From assembly GCA_965246995.1 (NCBI GenBank), contig OZ252008.1, positions 1,426,001-1,490,000 of the forward strand: 64,000 bases of DNA, read 5' to 3'. The stretch comes from VXRJ01 sp965246995 (GTDB lineage: Bacteria > Acidobacteriota > Vicinamibacteria > Vicinamibacterales > UBA8438). Under the pieces are notes generated by a model that saw only the letters and a program-made list of their open reading frames with translations, was not told the DNA's origin and did no database searches. Of this stretch, positions 23,879 through 32,301 are shown one piece after another. The position numbers and the translations under genes were made by a program. Within the stretch, counting starts at the first letter, position 1; every line of letters starts with the position of its first letter.

Positions 23879-24592
23879 ATGCGACGCAATGCGACCCTCA
23901 GAACGTTACTGGCAGCCGCGGCCATCAGCGCGGCAATCTTCACTACCGGCGCGGCGCCGGCCCTCGCGCAGCAATCGATCACGCTAGGCGTTGGGCAATT
24001 CAGCCTGAAGGATGTCGACAGTCGGGTCGACCAGGATGTCGTGCTTCGCAACCTGGACATCTTCGCCTTCCGTCTGGGCGATTTCGATGGACGCTCAATT
24101 GCCGGCGCCTGGAATATCGGCCTCGGCGATCATCTGGAGGCGAGCGTGGGACTCGGCTTCTACCAGCGAACCGTGCCGAGCGTCTATAGCGACTACGTCA
24201 ACGAGGGAGGTTTCGAGGTCGCACAGGATTTCCGTCTCCGGATCGTCCCGGCCACCGCGACGGTGCGCGTGTTGCCGTTCGGACGTTCTCCGGTGCAGCC
24301 TTTCTTCGGCGTAGGCGTCGGAATGTACTCCTGGCGCTACGCGGAGTTCGGCGAATTCATTGATTTCACCGACTTCAGCGTCTTTTCCGAACGCTACGTG
24401 GCGACCGGCACCGACCCCGGGGCGATCATCCTGGCCGGGTTGCGGGTCCCGATGGGGGATGCGTGGTCGGTCGGCTTCGAGTTCCAGTACCACCAGGCAA
24501 CCGGCACCGTCGGGCTGGAGAACGGCTTCCTCGAGGACGAGATCGATCTCGGCGGCCTGATGTCGCAGGTGACGTTCGGCGTCGGGTTTTAG
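23879..24592 (+). CDS. Outer-membrane beta-barrel protein (OmpW/opacity-like)
   Basis: The 237-residue product has a signal peptide (TLLAAAAISAAIFTTGAAPALA, cleaved before QQS) and alternating strands typical of a small barrel: GDHLEASVGLGFYQRT, FRLRIVPATATVRVLPFG, PFFGVGVGMYSWRY, GAIILAGLRVPMGD and a final strand ending in Phe (VTFGVGF), the usual C-terminal barrel signal. The ATG at 23879 is chosen because GGGAGGA lies just upstream and the signal peptide starts there. It has no operon partner: an AT-rich island precedes it and a REP-like hairpin begins at its TAG stop. Function unknown. Confidence 0.82.
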   Translation: MRRNATLRTLLAAAAISAAIFTTGAAPALAQQSITLGVGQFSLKDVDSRVDQDVVLRNLDIFAFRLGDFDGRSIAGAWNIGLGDHLEASVGLGFYQRTVPSVYSDYVNEGGFEVAQDFRLRIVPATATVRVLPFGRSPVQPFFGVGVGMYSWRYAEFGEFIDFTDFSVFSERYVATGTDPGAIILAGLRVPMGDAWSVGFEFQYHQATGTVGLENGFLEDEIDLGGLMSQVTFGVGF

Positions 24593-24615
24593 CAGCCCGT
24601 GGCGAAACGGGCTGC
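24591..24615. repeat. REP-like hairpin starting at a TAG stop codon
   Basis: GCAGCCCGT (24592-24600) pairs with ACGGGCTGC (24607-24615) in a perfect 9-bp stem with a 6-nt loop GGCGAA. The sequence TAGCAGCCCGTGGCGAAAC begins at the first base of the stop codon (24590). The same string, with three substitutions, begins at the aroA stop on the minus strand (TAGCAGTCCGTGATGAAAC), and a close copy lies at 20849. This is a small dispersed repeat and may also act as a terminator. Confidence 0.65.
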
Positions 24616-24628
24616 CAGCCCGTATGAT

Positions 24629-24680
24629 GGCGCGCCCCTCTGCCTTCTACGGGCAAGGCAACCTGCCTGAGGGGCGCGCC
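24629..24680. repeat. Nested inverted repeat upstream of the VTT-domain gene
   Basis: GGCGCGCCCCTC (24629-24640) and GAGGGGCGCGCC (24669-24680) are perfect 12-bp inverted arms. Inside, TGCCTT (24641-24646) pairs with AAGGCA (24655-24660) around an 8-nt loop, leaving an 8-nt bulge on the right side. The structure ends 5 bp before a TATAAT hexamer. It may be a terminator for the upstream gene or an operator for the downstream one. Confidence 0.6.
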
Positions 24681-24685
24681 GCGGA

Positions 24686-24691
24686 TATAAT
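24686..24691 (+). promoter_or_regulatory. TATAAT -10 element, leaderless geometry
   Basis: A consensus TATAAT ends 9 nt before the GTG start at 24701, so transcription should start within a few bases of the start codon. No clear -35 hexamer is seen; the right arm of the nested inverted repeat occupies that zone, so a bound protein could control it. Confidence 0.5.
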
Positions 24692-24700
24692 CGGCCGCCT

Positions 24701-25312
24701 GTGACGCGTATCGTCGTCTGGGTTCAAGCCTTCGCGCTGAGCATCGGCGGGCCCGGCCTCTTTCTCGTCGCCTTCCTCGACTCGTCGTTCCTGTCTCTCC
24801 CCGAGATCAACGACCTGCTGGTCGTTCTGCTTGTCGTGGAGCATCCGGAGCGGATGCCCTTCTACGCTCTGATGGCGACCCTCGGCTCCGTCCTCGGCTG
24901 CCTCGTGCTGTACGGCATCGGCCGGCGCGGCGGCGATGCGCTGGTCCGCCGGCGGTTCAGTGGCCCGCGGGTCGAGCGGGCACTCGAGCTGTCGCGGCGT
25001 TACGGCGTGCTGGCGGTCGCGGTGCCGTCGGTGCTGCCGCCCCCCGCGCCGTTCAAGATCTTCGTCCTTCTGGCCGGCGTTGCGGCAATCCCGGTCTGGA
25101 AGTTCGCCGCGACAGTCGCGGTCGCGCGCGGTTTCCGGTACGTTGCCGTAGGGGTTCTGTCGATCCTGTATGGCGAGCGGACGATCGGGTTCATCGAGGA
25201 GAACGGCCGTATTGTCGTCATCGTGATCGCCGCCTTGATCGTGGCGGGCGCCGTCGGCTGGTTGGTCTGGCGACGATGGTCGCGGCCTGCCGCGCCCGCC
25301 GGCCACCTATAA
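24701..25312 (+). CDS. VTT-domain (DedA/SNARE-associated type) inner-membrane protein
   Basis: The 203-residue product has several membrane helices and the family-like block VPSVLPPPAPFKIFVLLAGVAAI, plus GPGLFLVAFLDSSFLSLPE at the N-terminus. DedA/VTT proteins are membrane proteins linked to lipid carrier recycling (undecaprenyl phosphate) and membrane homeostasis. The N-terminal SFLSLPEINDLLVV segment matches the YqaA/DedA branch. The GTG at 24701 sits 9 nt after a TATAAT. The following GT2 glycosyltransferase, which is likely to use a lipid carrier, begins 8 bp after this stop, which makes a role in carrier handling plausible but not shown. Confidence 0.83.
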   Translation: MTRIVVWVQAFALSIGGPGLFLVAFLDSSFLSLPEINDLLVVLLVVEHPERMPFYALMATLGSVLGCLVLYGIGRRGGDALVRRRFSGPRVERALELSRRYGVLAVAVPSVLPPPAPFKIFVLLAGVAAIPVWKFAATVAVARGFRYVAVGVLSILYGERTIGFIEENGRIVVIVIAALIVAGAVGWLVWRRWSRPAAPAGHL

Positions 25313-25313
25313 T
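25308..25313 (+). promoter_or_regulatory. TATAAT -10 element before the GT2 gene
   Basis: A consensus TATAAT overlaps the TAA stop of the upstream gene and ends 7 nt before the GTG start at 25321. A transcript from here would be leaderless. No good -35 hexamer is visible. Confidence 0.5.
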
Positions 25314-25320
25314 CGAGTTC

Positions 25321-26346
25321 GTGACTCCCGAGCTGTCGGTCGTCGTTCCGCTCTACAACGAGGCGCCGAACGTCAGCGATCTCCACCGCGAGCTGACCGA
25401 GGTGCTCGATGCCTGGGGACGCTCGTACGAACTGATCCTGGTGGACGACGGCAGCACGGACGGCACGTTCGAGAGACTGCGCGAGCAGCATGCCGCCGAC
25501 CCGCGCCTCCGGGTTGTGCGGCTGCGCCGGAACTTCGGGCAGACCGCCGCGTTCGCGGCCGGCTTCGCCCATGCGCGGGGACGGCTGATCGCCACCGCCG
25601 ACGGCGATCTTCAGAACGATCCGCGGGACTTGCCGGGCATGGTCGACCTGCTGAACGACGACCGAGACATAGTGTGTGGCTGGCGGCGCGACCGGAAGGA
25701 TCCGTGGCTCACGCGCCGCCTCCCGTCGCGTCTGGCGAACTGGCTGATCTCGTGGACCACGGGCGTTCGCCTGCACGACTATGGATGTTCACTCAAGGTG
25801 TTTCGCGGCGAAGTCGTCCGGTCGATGCGGCTGTACGGCGAGATGCACCGCTTCATGCCGGCGATTGCGAGCGAGCAGGGGGTGCGGATCACGGAGATGG
25901 TGGTGAACCACCGCGCGCGCCGGGCCGGACAGTCGAAATACGGGCTGTCGCGCACTCTTCGCGTCGTGCTCGATCTCTTCACCGTCAAGTTTCTCCTGAC
26001 GTACTCCACGCGCCCGCTTCAGATGTTCGGCCCGCCCGGCCTCGTGATGGGCGCCGTCGGCGTCGTACTGACCGGCTACCTCGGTTACCTCCGCCTGTTC
26101 ACCGATCAGGGTATTGCCGACCGTCCCCTGTTGCTGCTGGCGATCCTGCTGATCTTCGCCGGCATGCAACTCGTCACCCTCGGACTCCTCGCCGAGTTGC
26201 AGGCGCGTACCTACCACGAGTCGCAGGGAAAGCCGATCTATGTCGTGCGCGAGCGGCTCGAGCCGCCGGCCGCAGAGGAAGAGGCGTTGCGCTCGGGGAA
26301 GACCCCACGCGGCGACGGGGTCGAGGTGGAGGAGCCGGTCCGCTAG
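25321..26346 (+). CDS. GT2 family glycosyltransferase with C-terminal membrane helices
   Basis: The 341-residue product has a GT-A fold with LSVVVPLYNEAPNV, LVDDGSTDGT (metal/UDP-binding) and TADGDLQNDPRDL, followed by two membrane helices (GLVMGAVGVVLTGYLGYL and LLLLAILLIFAGMQLVTLG). This is the dolichyl/undecaprenyl-phosphate sugar synthase type (ArnC, GtrB, DPM1), which moves a sugar from a nucleotide to a polyprenyl phosphate. The GTG at 25321 is used because TATAAT overlaps any longer reading. The last 25 residues are a charged tail. The sugar is unknown. Confidence 0.9.
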   Translation: MTPELSVVVPLYNEAPNVSDLHRELTEVLDAWGRSYELILVDDGSTDGTFERLREQHAADPRLRVVRLRRNFGQTAAFAAGFAHARGRLIATADGDLQNDPRDLPGMVDLLNDDRDIVCGWRRDRKDPWLTRRLPSRLANWLISWTTGVRLHDYGCSLKVFRGEVVRSMRLYGEMHRFMPAIASEQGVRITEMVVNHRARRAGQSKYGLSRTLRVVLDLFTVKFLLTYSTRPLQMFGPPGLVMGAVGVVLTGYLGYLRLFTDQGIADRPLLLLAILLIFAGMQLVTLGLLAELQARTYHESQGKPIYVVRERLEPPAAEEEALRSGKTPRGDGVEVEEPVR

Positions 26347-26435
26347 CTGCCCGCCCTGCATGTCGTAGCACCGTGGCGCCGACGCCGCCGTTGACCGGGT
26401 GCGCGATGGAGCGGTACCCTTCCCCTATCCGCCCT

Positions 26436-27191
26436 ATGCTGGTCCGTCGCTTTCGCCTGACTGCAATCATCGCGGTCGCCTGTGCAGCGATGGGCGTCGC
26501 CCCGGCCGCCGCCCAGGAACCGCCCCGCGTCACGCTGCAGTTGAACGGCGCATTTCAGGCAGCCCCCCCCACCTTCACGAGCGTGACCACCCAGCGGGTG
26601 TACGGTGAGGAAGCGACGTTCGGCAGCACGCACTCGCTGAACGATGGCGCCACGGCGGATGTCGGGATGATGCTCCACCTGACGGAGCGCCTTGCGATCG
26701 GTGCGGCATTCACCTGGATGCAGGTGGACGACACCACGTCAGTCACCGCCACCGTACCGCATCCGTTGGACTTCGAAATCCCGCGTACGGTGGAGCCGCA
26801 AACGCTCGCGCTGACACGCGAGGAACGGGCGGTCCATCTCTCGGTCGCCTGGCGGATTCCACTGACTGAGCGCGCCGAGCTGACCGTCTCCGCCGGCCCG
26901 ACGTCCATCAACGTGGCACAGTACACGGTGGTGCAGTATCACGTCGCGGAGGGAGGTCCGCCGAACTTCGATCAGATAGCCGTCGAGGCCGAGACGGGGA
27001 AGCAGCGGCGCAACGCGGCCGGAGGCCACATCGGATTTGACCTGGTCTATATGGCCACCCGGCAGGTAGGCTTCGGCTACTTCGTTCGATTCGCCCGGGC
27101 GACGGCGGACCTGCCGGGCCTGGGTGAAACGACCTTCCGCGCCAACGCCGGCAACGTCCACACGGGCGCCGGCCTCCGTTTCCGCTTCTGA
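26436..27191 (+). CDS. Outer-membrane beta-barrel protein
   Basis: The 251-residue product has a signal peptide (LTAIIAVACAAMGVAPAAA, cleaved before QEPP) and amphipathic strands such as DVGMMLHLTERLAIGAAFTW, RAVHLSVAWRIPLTERAELT and GGHIGFDLVYMATRQVGFGY, ending with LRFRF, a typical C-terminal Phe. An in-frame ATG at 26406 would add ten residues and is a possible alternative. It lies 89 bp after the GT2 gene. The two barrel proteins of this region (here and at 23879) are not obvious duplicates. Function unknown. Confidence 0.75.
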   Translation: MLVRRFRLTAIIAVACAAMGVAPAAAQEPPRVTLQLNGAFQAAPPTFTSVTTQRVYGEEATFGSTHSLNDGATADVGMMLHLTERLAIGAAFTWMQVDDTTSVTATVPHPLDFEIPRTVEPQTLALTREERAVHLSVAWRIPLTERAELTVSAGPTSINVAQYTVVQYHVAEGGPPNFDQIAVEAETGKQRRNAAGGHIGFDLVYMATRQVGFGYFVRFARATADLPGLGETTFRANAGNVHTGAGLRFRF

Positions 27192-27215
27192 CGCGCGCCG
27201 AGGGCGCCGTTCCCG

Positions 27216-28250
27216 CTACCGTTCGCCGCGTGACAGTTGCAGTTGCCCACCCGGTGCCGCGGTCTCGTACTGGGCCCTCAGCTCATCGAAGAACCCCTGC
27301 GCGACCAGTGCATACCCCTGCGCCGTGAGATGCAGATCGTCCGCGGCCAGGCACGAGAACGATCCGGCCGGGCGCCTTGCGGGGCCGTCGCTGCAGCGGC
27401 CGGCGCGGATGATCCGGTGGACGTCCACCAGCGGCACGCGGTTCGCGGCGGCGATCTGGCGTATCCGCTGGTTGTACGGGTCTACCTGTTCCCAGGTCCT
27501 CCGACTACGGCCTTGGGCGGGGATCGTCGCAATGATGGGATCACTCCCGCGAGCTCTCGCATGGTCCACCATGTTCCGGATCGCCTCCACTGCTTCGGCG
27601 CCCCGTTCGATATCTAGGTCTATCGTCCCTTGCATGATTAGGACGACGTCCGGGTCGTGCCGCTGCAGTGCTGCCTCGAATCTCGGCAAAGCGATGGCAG
27701 CAGGATTACCCGGCAGCCCCTCGTTCGTGACCTGGATCCGCTGGCTGCCATACCGCCCTTGCAACAGCCCTTCGAGGACCGCCGGATAGGACGCCGCTCG
27801 GGAGACTCCCGTCCCGGACGTCAGACTGTCGCCGAACGCCAGGATGCGGCTGATGTCGACGTGCCGGAACACGGTTACCCGCAGCGTGCAACTCGCGGTA
27901 AGCCCCAGTTGATCCGTTCCCGCGCAAGTGACGGTATGCCGTCCGATTCGAAAGCGGGATCCGGACTCGGGCGTACAGGTGACGGCGACCGGCGCGAGCC
28001 CCCCGATGACCGTCGGCGGATCGAAGGTGGCCTCGACCGGTGCGCCGTCCATCGATTCGACCTGCGGGCCGGCAGGGCAGGCGAGCGCGAGTGACTCGAC
28101 CTTCTCGGTCGGCAGCAGGGACGGCGCCGCCGGCTGCGTGGTCGTTTCCGAGCAGCCCGCCGCCGCCACCAGAAGCAGGCTCAGGATCGCCACCGAACGG
28201 CGTGTATGACCCGGCGCCGGGTGGCGCCGCCAAAGAGCGGTGAACGACAA
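27216..28250 (-). CDS. SGNH/GDSL hydrolase lipoprotein with HYR-like domain
   Basis: The 344-residue product has a lipoprotein signal (SVAILSLLLVAAAGC, lipobox AAGC at about residue 33), a HYR-like Ig domain (about 50-125, with the pattern VTCTPESGSRFRIGRHTVTC), then an SGNH hydrolase: block I FGDSLTSG, block II-like EGLPGN, and block V DDLHLTAQGY with Asp and His. Such enzymes remove acyl groups from lipids, sugars or peptidoglycan. The neighbouring genes build and decorate polysaccharide, so a deacetylase role at the surface is reasonable. It ends 24 bp from the convergent barrel-protein gene. Confidence 0.85.
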   Translation of the reverse strand: MSFTALWRRHPAPGHTRRSVAILSLLLVAAAGCSETTTQPAAPSLLPTEKVESLALACPAGPQVESMDGAPVEATFDPPTVIGGLAPVAVTCTPESGSRFRIGRHTVTCAGTDQLGLTASCTLRVTVFRHVDISRILAFGDSLTSGTGVSRAASYPAVLEGLLQGRYGSQRIQVTNEGLPGNPAAIALPRFEAALQRHDPDVVLIMQGTIDLDIERGAEAVEAIRNMVDHARARGSDPIIATIPAQGRSRRTWEQVDPYNQRIRQIAAANRVPLVDVHRIIRAGRCSDGPARRPAGSFSCLAADDLHLTAQGYALVAQGFFDELRAQYETAAPGGQLQLSRGER

Positions 28251-28256
28251 GGCCCG

Positions 28257-30113
28257 CTATTTTACTCCGTCGTCCACGTGTGGCGTCAGGCGTACGCGCG
28301 CGCCGAGGTACCGTGCATCGACCGACCCGGGCCGGCCAAGCTTCGGGATGAATCCGGAGGTGGTCTCGACCGACAGTACGTACGCCCAGCGTTGCAGGGA
28401 GTAGACGCCTCGCGAGCGAAGCGTGACGGTTGCCTCGACGCCCGGCTGGAGGGCGAGGGTTGCCTCGTCGCCTCCCAGGCTGACCGTCGCCCGGTTCGGG
28501 ACAGGCGACACGAGGGTCACCGTCAACGAATCGAGCCGCTCCGGACTCCGGAGGATCACGTCACCGCGCCGCTGACCATTCACCCAGAACTCGGTCAGAC
28601 TCGACGGGTGGACGTTGTGGTCGAGCAGATAGAGCATTAGCTCCGGCTCCGAGTCGTAAGTGATTCGGCTGCGTCGCCGGTCCAGTGAGACCGGAAGATC
28701 GTTGATCATCGTCAGCTCGACCGGCAGCGCGCGCAGCAGGCCCCGCTCGGCGATCAGGTACGGTTCCTTCGCCGCGCTGAACGGGTTGATCAGCACATGC
28801 GCGATGAAGGCCGTGCCGCCGGCAAACGCGACGACCGTCGGGGTGAACGATGTGAGCGGCGGCGTGAGGAACAGGAGCACCGGATAGATGCTCAGGAAGT
28901 ACCGATTGCCCGGCGGTCCTCCGCCTCCCGACCAGGTATACGGCATGTAGGCGGCAAGTCCAACCGCCGTGAACGCGGCGATCCCGAGCGTCATCCACTG
29001 CCACCACTGCCGGTCGCGCCGCGCCAGCAGGAACAGCGTTACCGCCACCAGGCCCGGAAAGAAGAATGGCAGGAAGCCGAAGTGCCGGCCGACGAAGAAG
29101 TAACCGACGTTCTGGGCCAGCAGCACGGCGCTGCGTGCGAGCGATGGTTCGTCGACGATGATCTCGTTCGTGGTCATCGAGATGCCGAGCGTGTCGAACG
29201 TCGCGTCGGGCCGCTCGAACGGGTAGATGTCGTAGAAGATCTTCCGGTTGCCCCCCTGGTAGTTCATCTCCCCCGCGATCGCCGCGTTGCTCAGGAAGCC
29301 GCCCGCGGTGACCGCGGCAAAGACGATGCCGATTGCCGCGGCGTGCAGGAAGCGCTTTCGGTGCGCGGCCAGCACGAGCAGCGGGACGAGGAGAAACACG
29401 TGAGACGGCTTCGAGAAGGTGATGAGGCCCAGGATGACCGCCGCCGCGATGTCCGAGCCGCTTCCGCGCAGGAACGCGCCCCAGGGACCGTCACGGGGCG
29501 GCGCCACCTCCTTGTAGCACCAGAGGAAGTAGGCGTAGGTAACCGCGGCGACATGGAAGAAGTCGGAACTGAGGAAGACGCTGTGCACGGGGATGATGGA
29601 CACGCCGAAGAACGCAAGGACGTACAGCAGCGCGGTGCCTGGACGGGACCGGGCGGCGACGAAGGCGTACGCCGCGAAGATCATCCCGGCGAACAGGACG
29701 ACGTGCAGGACGAACATCCCGTTCAGGCCCATCAGGCGGACGAACGGCGCGGCAAGCACCGAGTAGACGTATGCCTTGCCGAAGTAGAGACGGTCGTAAC
29801 GGGCGTGGTCGCCGCCGCCGGTCTTCAGGAAGATCCCCTGTGGACCCTCTTCGTACACTTCGTAGAAGCGGGCGATGTCCTCGGCCCCGTAGGTCAGGTC
29901 GCCGTCGTAGGCGGCACTCAGGGCCATCGCGACGTACGTCGCCTCGTCCCCTTTCAGGCCGAAGCCGGTCCGGACAACGTCGAGCGACAGGGCGGCGCAC
30001 GCGCCGGCAAGCAGCAGGAGGAGCGCAGCGAGGCGACCGGGATTGATGCGCGGGGATGGAGGCGTCGCGGTCGCGGAGCCGCCCGTCTCGGTCGACATGG
30101 TGGTCGCCACCAT
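28257..30113 (-). CDS. GT-C type membrane glycosyltransferase-like protein
   Basis: The 618-residue product has about ten membrane helices in the N-terminal 420 residues and a beta-rich C-terminal part. After the first helix comes GLKGDEATYVAMALSAAYDG, the D-E motif typical of GT-C enzymes (GT39/GT83 type) that use polyprenyl-phosphate sugars. The motif SGGGGPPGNRYFLSIYPVL is also usual for such proteins. The start ATG shares one base with the stop of the upstream GT4 gene (TAATG), so the two are coupled; an ATG five codons later is an alternative. Donor and acceptor are unknown. Confidence 0.8.
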   Translation of the reverse strand: MVATTMSTETGGSATATPPSPRINPGRLAALLLLLAGACAALSLDVVRTGFGLKGDEATYVAMALSAAYDGDLTYGAEDIARFYEVYEEGPQGIFLKTGGGDHARYDRLYFGKAYVYSVLAAPFVRLMGLNGMFVLHVVLFAGMIFAAYAFVAARSRPGTALLYVLAFFGVSIIPVHSVFLSSDFFHVAAVTYAYFLWCYKEVAPPRDGPWGAFLRGSGSDIAAAVILGLITFSKPSHVFLLVPLLVLAAHRKRFLHAAAIGIVFAAVTAGGFLSNAAIAGEMNYQGGNRKIFYDIYPFERPDATFDTLGISMTTNEIIVDEPSLARSAVLLAQNVGYFFVGRHFGFLPFFFPGLVAVTLFLLARRDRQWWQWMTLGIAAFTAVGLAAYMPYTWSGGGGPPGNRYFLSIYPVLLFLTPPLTSFTPTVVAFAGGTAFIAHVLINPFSAAKEPYLIAERGLLRALPVELTMINDLPVSLDRRRSRITYDSEPELMLYLLDHNVHPSSLTEFWVNGQRRGDVILRSPERLDSLTVTLVSPVPNRATVSLGGDEATLALQPGVEATVTLRSRGVYSLQRWAYVLSVETTSGFIPKLGRPGSVDARYLGARVRLTPHVDDGVK

Positions 30114-31324
30114 TATGAAGGATGCGCGCTCGCCGTCAGGAAGTCGAGGTCGTCGTCGGTCAGGCGGCGGGGCTGTCCCTGCCGACGCCGGTCGTCCATC
30201 AGCGTATAGAGTCGCTCCATCTTTCGCACGAACGCCGCGATGTCGTAGCCGGCGCCGGTCGTGCGCGCGCCGGCCGCCAGCTCCATGCGGCGGCCCGGAT
30301 CGCCGAGCAGCCGGATGATGGCGTCGGCGAGCGCGGGAGTGTCCCGCTTCGGCACGATCACCGCGTCGCGCCCATCCTGCAGGATGTCCGATAACCCGTC
30401 GGCGTCGCTCGCGACGATCGGCCGGCCGGCCGCGAGCGCCTCGAACGCGGTGAGCGGCGTGCCTTCCCAGAGCGACGGGAAGACCACCAGATCGAAAGCC
30501 GCGAGTGTTTCTGCCACGTCCCGCGTGAAGCCCGGAAAGTGCACGCGGTCTGCGACACCCAGTTCGCTGGCCTGCCGTTTGAGATCCGCCTGCAGTTCAC
30601 CTTCGCCGACGACGCAGAGATGGACGTCGGGCGCGGCTTCGAGCACGCGCGGCGCCGCCGCCACCAGATACTCGTTCCCCTTCGATGGCATGAGCCGGGT
30701 GATGGTCCCGACGATTCTGCCGTCGTCCGGGAGTCCGAGCGCCGCCCGGGCTGTGCGCACGTCGTCGTCGTTCCGGGGGCGCGCGAACTCCGCCACCGGC
30801 GCGCCGAGGTAGACCACCCGGGTGCGCGACTCGGGTACGAGGCGTGCCCGGGTGACGAACTCAGCGGTCGATTGCGACACGGCAATCGCCAGATCGGTGT
30901 AGGGCGCGAGCAACCGGTCGGCTACCTTCTGAAACCAGGGAGTGTCGGTCAGGTTCGCATGTTCGTGCAGTATCGCCGGCCAGCCCCGGCGCGCCGCGGA
31001 CAGCCGGCCGAACGTCGTCGCGCCGTAGCCATGCATGTGCAGGACGTCCGCCTCGCGCCGGTCCAGTTCCGCCAGCAGCGCCGGCAGCGTCATCGGATCG
31101 AACTTCGACCGCGCGAGGTACGTCACGTCGATGCCGTAGTCTTCCAGTCGGTCCTCCGACGTGTCGGGCGCGCGCAGGCTGATCAGCGTGACATTGAAAC
31201 GCGTGGCGTCGAACTCGGGGATCATCCACGCGAACAGCCGTTTGACCCCGTGCATGCGCGAGCCGGGCCACCCCAGGTGATCACAGATCTGCACGATGTT
31301 CAGCCGGCGTTCCACTACAGCCAT
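30113..31324 (-). CDS. GT4 family glycosyltransferase
   Basis: The 403-residue product has a GT-B fold: N-terminal VQICDHLGWPGSRMHGVKRL, a middle VGTITRLMPSKGNEYLV, and the donor-binding C-terminal block FDLVVFPSLWEGTPLTAFEALAAGRPIVAS (E-x7-E motif). It transfers a sugar from a nucleotide donor with retention, acting at the cytoplasmic face. It overlaps the upstream epimerase gene by 10 bp and the downstream GT-C gene by 1 bp, which places it in a minus-strand operon for a surface glycan. Confidence 0.93.
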   Translation of the reverse strand: MAVVERRLNIVQICDHLGWPGSRMHGVKRLFAWMIPEFDATRFNVTLISLRAPDTSEDRLEDYGIDVTYLARSKFDPMTLPALLAELDRREADVLHMHGYGATTFGRLSAARRGWPAILHEHANLTDTPWFQKVADRLLAPYTDLAIAVSQSTAEFVTRARLVPESRTRVVYLGAPVAEFARPRNDDDVRTARAALGLPDDGRIVGTITRLMPSKGNEYLVAAAPRVLEAAPDVHLCVVGEGELQADLKRQASELGVADRVHFPGFTRDVAETLAAFDLVVFPSLWEGTPLTAFEALAAGRPIVASDADGLSDILQDGRDAVIVPKRDTPALADAIIRLLGDPGRRMELAAGARTTGAGYDIAAFVRKMERLYTLMDDRRRQGQPRRLTDDDLDFLTASAHPS

Positions 31325-32301
31325 CCCTGTTCACGGTACCAGTCGGCGGTCCGGTGGATCCCCTCGGGCAGATCGACCGTCGGCGCGAAGCCGAGTTCCC
31401 GCCGGGCGCGCGACCCGTCGAAGGCGCGGCTCTTCGTAAAGAAGTCGACGCGGCGCCGGTAGATAGGGGGTTCGATCCCGAACGGCACACAAATCGCTTC
31501 CACGAGCGCGCCCGCCAGCCAGACCGGCAGGACCGGAATGCGCCACCGGGGTGGCGGGACATCAAACTCCGCCGCGATCATTCGCACCAGCTCGGCGAGC
31601 GTCGTATAGCGCGGCCCCGCCAGGAGGTAGGTCCGTCCCGCGGCGGCGCCGGTCTCGCCGCAGCGGCGGAAACCCTCGACCAGGTCATCAATGTAGGTCA
31701 GGTGGTAGAACACGTCGCCGCTGCCGATCATCGGGAAGCGGCGCCGCGCCACGCTCCGGAACAGCTTCAGGAAACGGGTGTCGCCGGGACCGTAGATGCC
31801 TATCGGTCGGGCGACAACCACTTCCAGGCCATCTGCTTCGCCGGCGGCCCGCGCGATCCGTTCGCCCTCGAGCTTCGACGCCTGGTAGACATCGCCCGGC
31901 GCCAGCGGAGCGTCCTCGCTGGCCGGCGGCTGTTGGATGTGGCCGTGCACGCCGCCGGTACTGCAGTGGACGACACGCCGGACGCCGGCAGCGCGGGCCG
32001 CTTCGATCAGGGCGCGTGTACCTTCGGCATTCACCGCCTGGTAGGCCGTATCGGACTGCCCGGCGGTCCGGTAGGTTGCGGCGATGTGGTAGACGATGTC
32101 GACCCCGTCACAGGCGGAAGCAAGCGACGTCGGATCGGTGAGATCGCCCACGGCGATGGCGATGCCGTCTGCGGATAGCGTGTCGGCGCGGCCGCGGCTC
32201 GCGGGACGGACCAGCCCGCGGACCTGCTGGCCACGTGCCGCGAGATACCGCGCGAGGTGGCCGCCCGTGAAGCCGGTGACGCCGGTGACGAGAACCGTCA
32301 C
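31315..32301 (-). CDS. NAD-dependent epimerase/dehydratase (extended SDR)
   Basis: The 328-residue product has the Rossmann motif VTGVTGFTGGHLARYL, the acidic strand end VGDLTDP, the catalytic YxxxK in YQASKLEGE and HCSTGGVHG. It belongs to the extended SDR family that modifies nucleotide sugars; the C-terminal half also resembles 3-beta-HSD-like members, so the substrate is open. I chose the GTG at 32301 because it overlaps the upstream GT4 stop as GTGA and gives a normal N-terminus. A long upstream open frame in the same phase (to 33345) lies over the GT4 gene and is not used. Confidence 0.9.
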   Translation of the reverse strand: MTVLVTGVTGFTGGHLARYLAARGQQVRGLVRPASRGRADTLSADGIAIAVGDLTDPTSLASACDGVDIVYHIAATYRTAGQSDTAYQAVNAEGTRALIEAARAAGVRRVVHCSTGGVHGHIQQPPASEDAPLAPGDVYQASKLEGERIARAAGEADGLEVVVARPIGIYGPGDTRFLKLFRSVARRRFPMIGSGDVFYHLTYIDDLVEGFRRCGETGAAAGRTYLLAGPRYTTLAELVRMIAAEFDVPPPRWRIPVLPVWLAGALVEAICVPFGIEPPIYRRRVDFFTKSRAFDGSRARRELGFAPTVDLPEGIHRTADWYREQGWL

